Positions 61,901 to 64,000 of a stretch of DNA of 64,000 nucleotides are shown piece by piece. The translations under genes and the position numbers were made by a program. This DNA is from Acanthococcus lagerstroemiae (Eukaryota > Arthropoda > Insecta > Hemiptera > Eriococcidae). Within the stretch, counting starts at the first letter, position 1. Every line of letters starts with the position of its first letter. The DNA is taken from contig CM063110.1 of the NCBI GenBank assembly GCA_031841125.1, positions 37,587,214 through 37,651,213 of the forward strand, read 5' to 3'. The notes under the pieces are model-generated. The model did no database searches. It worked only from the letters and a program-made list of their open reading frames with translations, and was not told the DNA's origin.

Positions 61901-62933
61901 TCTTCGTACTTGACACAGTTATAGATTTACAGGGTTCCGTTTCGGTCTTATGGAATTCGATTATTAGACCTGTTCTGATTGGCCATTGATTGAGAATTTG
62001 CAGCTTTTCCTCTTCTTCGGGAAATCGCCCTTAATTCGAACTAATGAAAACTAAAAAAAGACGGTCACTTGTGCTTCACAGTCTGTGTCGAGGTCAGTAA
62101 TTACACGGACAGAAAACTGTACACGGCGGGCAAGTTATGCAAATTTATTAACACGTTTGCATGAGCAATATCGAAACGTTAAGACCTTTTCTATTATAAT
62201 TTTAAGTCCTCGAGTATCCGCCTCACATGATACAGCGGAGCTCCTGAAGAGGAAAACAAAGACTCAGACAATCCGACTGGCCTTTTAGTCTGTGGGAAAC
62301 TTTTCTGCGTAGTAGACCTTTTTCTGCCTCTGACATTGGCACCTTATTTGCCTTTGAGATAAGAGGCGAATTTCGTTCGCGGCTGTCTATTTTCACCGAG
62401 AATCTATTTTTAAAAATGGGGTACTTAATTACCTTTGTTATTCCCGAAAATGTTACGTAGAGAACCTATTTTGAGTTTCGGCTGTAGCACAATACGGGTT
62501 TAGCCCAGTGAAATACCAAAACTGATGTTTGTTGGTGGAGAGGAGGAAACCGTCTATATAATTTTTTCAGCTGCTACGTATGAATTCTTACACCAGGAGG
62601 GTTTTTGAGACCAGAAACTCAAAAAATGATTTTCTAAATATATTAGGGAACCCTCACTGTATTTTTTTTAATAAAACCCCGTTTGAATCCATAAACAATA
62701 GGAGTTAAACGTACTTGCTTCCATCGAATTTGCGGTGTTAATTCTCCGTGTTTTTAGTTTTTACTAACACTGAATTTGAATTCAATCTTTTCTCAAACAG
62801 ATATCGGGTGCTAATGCGAACGGATGGAATTGAAAATCTCGGCGGAATGCAGTGGGAACTTCTAGCCAGCTTGTTCATTGCCTGGTTGATTATTTACCTC
62901 ATCTTGGGCAAAGGTCTAAGTCAAAATGGCAAA
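53390..62933 (+). CDS. SLC6-family Na+/Cl- coupled transporter (5' part, continues beyond window)
   Basis: Five coding exons join in phase: 53390-53627 (acceptor at 53366), 61156-61290, 61399-61527, 61621-61768 and 62801-62933. They encode the first 261 residues of what should be about 600. TM1 has the signature [20 protein letters not shown] with sodium-site residues. Gly is in the place where monoamine transporters have Asp, so an amino-acid/GABA/creatine-type substrate is more likely. TM2 reads [22 protein letters not shown]3 has [15 protein letters not shown]. The large extracellular loop has the conserved Cys pair around GHWWNTEN and sequons NYT, NSS and NIT. TM4 is in [18 protein letters not shown]. 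The N-terminus before TM1 (about 50 residues) is charged and cytosolic. The donor after 62933 is good and the rest lies outside. The first intron is 7.5 kb. Confidence 0.93.
53628..55527. other. First part of SLC6 intron 1
   Basis: No nested gene was recognised. The frames at 53713-53916 and 54240-54524 have no family resemblance. Confidence 0.45.
55536..55802. mobile_element. hAT-like MITE (CAGTGGCG family) with perfect 8-bp TSD
   Basis: The left end is CAGTGACGGATCTATGGGGG. The right end read inversely is CAGTGGTGGATCTAG. GGGACAAT flanks both sides (55528-55535 and 55803-55810). It is 267 bp and lies inside SLC6 intron 1. Confidence 0.9.
56582..58281. mobile_element. 1.7-kb TA-flanked foldback element built of 45-bp repeats
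   Basis: The left end CAAGGTTAGTCGGTTTTC is matched inversely by the right end (CAGGGTTAGTCGGTTTTC), with TA on both outer sides as for Tc1/mariner insertions. The terminal arms align for nearly 200 bases, including CCGCCATA, AACTAGTTTTTCGCGAAACC and GAATTTCATGG. The remainder is a degenerate tandem array of a roughly 45-bp unit like AGAATTTCATCGGAAATCTT followed by CGGGAAAAACTCCGATGATTT. It runs in one orientation in the left half and mostly the other in the right half. Open frames across it are repeat artefacts. No transposase is present. Confidence 0.8.
58921..58946. repeat. Poly(A) run
   Basis: About 26 A residues in SLC6 intron 1. It is possibly the tail of an old retroposed sequence with no recognisable body. 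Confidence 0.7.
59358..60089. mobile_element. 732-bp TIR element with GGG ends and 8-bp TSD (Merlin-like?)
   Basis: The left end is GGGCGAATGTAATCTGCACAC. The right end read inversely is GGGAGAAAGTAAACTGCTCACAC. TTACAAAA flanks both sides (59350-59357 and 60090-60097). Variants of GTATTTTGCTCACAC and GTAAACTGCTCACA recur at least six times near both ends, in mirrored orientation. GG ends and an 8-bp duplication are described for Merlin elements, so that is the suggested class. The single minus-strand frame at 59670-59897 has no recognisable transposase motif. Confidence 0.7.
60839..60963. mobile_element. Small hAT-like MITE relic
   Basis: The left end CAGGCCCGTAGC and the inverse of the right end CAGGCCCTTACC match. 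The flanks CTTTCCCG (60831-60838) and CCTTCCCA (60964-60971) are similar but not identical, so this looks like an old duplication. It is 125 bp and lies about 190 bases before the second SLC6 exon. Confidence 0.5.
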
Positions 62934-64000
62934 GTAAGTAGACATTGTTTGACATTGTTTTTCCTAAGGTGTCAGCGTTCATACAGCCGGATTATTCGGT
63001 GAAGATGTGCCATGTTGATGTCATTCAAATTTTCTATTTCTCGACATCTGGGAAAAGGACCCCAGTGAGAGGGTTGGTTTAGATTCTTTCTTTGAGGACT
63101 TTTTCGATGGCGTATACCAGTCGTATACAATTCGTACAACAGATAGTATTTACGAGTGCACAACTTGCATGTACGATATTTTACCCAGCCTGCTCCATAC
63201 CACACGTTCTCGCAAGTTTCTTCATCCTCCCCTCACCCCACCCCCAGAATTCTCAGAGTAAAGTTGGCATTTATACTAATTATGAGAAACCGCTATGTCA
63301 ACTTTAGGGAAAAGGAATCATTAAAATCTGATAAATGCCCGACTTTGTGTTTGACTCAAATATTAAACTGACAGAATTTATCAAATTCTAAATAAGTTAC
63401 TCAGCTGACTCACCATTCCATGTTACCAATTTATACCATTTAGGATTGCTTCCAATTGAATTACCATTCACCCTATCATAATCATTTTTTGAACGAAAAT
63501 AGAAAAATATCTTCGTATTTGAACGCTATTCCGGAGAGAGGTTGTCTAAAGGCTGTTCAAATTAAATGCCACCATGCCGAACGGCTCGTTGTTCTGTTTC
63601 TTTAAAATGCTTTTGACACTCATAGCGTTTGGACTTCTTTCACTATTTATAGTCGATTTAATTATACCCCATGGCGATATTGATTCGCCTTCAGTCAGGT
63701 AAGCAGGCAACTTATCCCAACCATAAGTAGATGAGATTGCTTTCAGGTAATTTTTAAAAGGTTGGGACGTAGTAGAAGAAATTATTTACTTATTTTTAAC
63801 TTTTGTGTATGTGCCCGTTATTACGGTGAAACTTTCAGGTAATAAAGAACAGTTATGAATCGTTTCAATAGGATGTTCATGAAGTAGAAGAATAGATGTA
63901 GCAGAAATGTAAAACTCGAATTTTTCCATTATGGAACGATGTTCAAGAAATGAAATGAGAGGATGAGTTTACTGCATATAATGATGGTGGGTGGGGGGAC
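62934..64000. other. SLC6 intron extending off the window
   Basis: The region begins with the donor GTAAGTAG. No further SLC6 exon (TM5 and beyond) was found before the end, so it should be intronic. No repeat with clear borders was seen. Confidence 0.5.

Noticed and set aside
63092..63371. Further SLC6 exons near the window end
   Set aside because: None of the frames resembles TM5 or the following loops, and no in-phase acceptor/donor pair was found.

Overview
The window is nuclear DNA from a eukaryote, most likely an insect. Genes have many short exons with GT-AG introns, single AATAAA poly(A) signals and long AT-rich spacers. The proteins are animal orthologues, and non-LTR retrotransposons and small terminal-inverted-repeat (TIR) elements are abundant. 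A fossil mitochondrial cox2 piece at about 33.23-33.47 kb is extremely AT-rich and reads TGA as Trp, as in insect mtDNA. A sap-sucking hemipteran such as a scale insect would fit, but that is only a guess.

Region 1 (0.6-27.4 kb) is gene-dense. In order: an unrecognised Ser/Glu-rich coiled-coil protein (+, 583-5777); ICA69/ICA1, an arfaptin-homology BAR protein of secretory vesicles (+, 8088-10751); FAIM (+, 13693-14865); RRP7A, a ribosome-biogenesis factor (-, 15088-18013); NPRL2, a GATOR1 subunit that restrains TORC1 (+, 18498-21037); DPAGT1/ALG7, the first enzyme of N-glycan assembly (-, 23435-25112); and phosphoserine phosphatase (+, 26010-27353). All except the first were rebuilt exon by exon and splice in phase from ATG to stop. 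RRP7A/NPRL2 and DPAGT1/PSPH are head-to-head pairs with short shared upstream regions. FAIM and RRP7A are tail to tail. These are housekeeping functions with no obvious shared pathway, although RRP7A (ribosome making) and NPRL2 (nutrient control of TORC1) both bear on growth.

Region 2 (27.4-53.3 kb) is a gene-poor island of mobile-element debris. It holds several degenerate LINE ends, the cox2 NUMT inside one of them, three copies of an approximately 245-bp foldback element, many hAT-like elements with intact 8-bp target-site duplications (TSDs), and a long-TIR element whose arm carries an expanded 39-bp minisatellite. I found no complete host gene here. One short candidate exon and one GC-rich ORF-bearing island remain unexplained.

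Region 3 (53.4-64.0 kb) holds the 5' part of an SLC6 sodium-coupled transporter gene (+, from 53390, running off the window after 62933). Its 7.5-kb first coding intron contains a hAT MITE, a 1.7-kb TA-flanked element built of 45-bp repeats, a 732-bp element with an 8-bp TSD, and a small hAT relic.

No clearly new biochemical system is visible. The most notable findings are the hAT MITE family with recoverable TSDs, the tandem-repeat foldback elements, and the NUMT inside a LINE.
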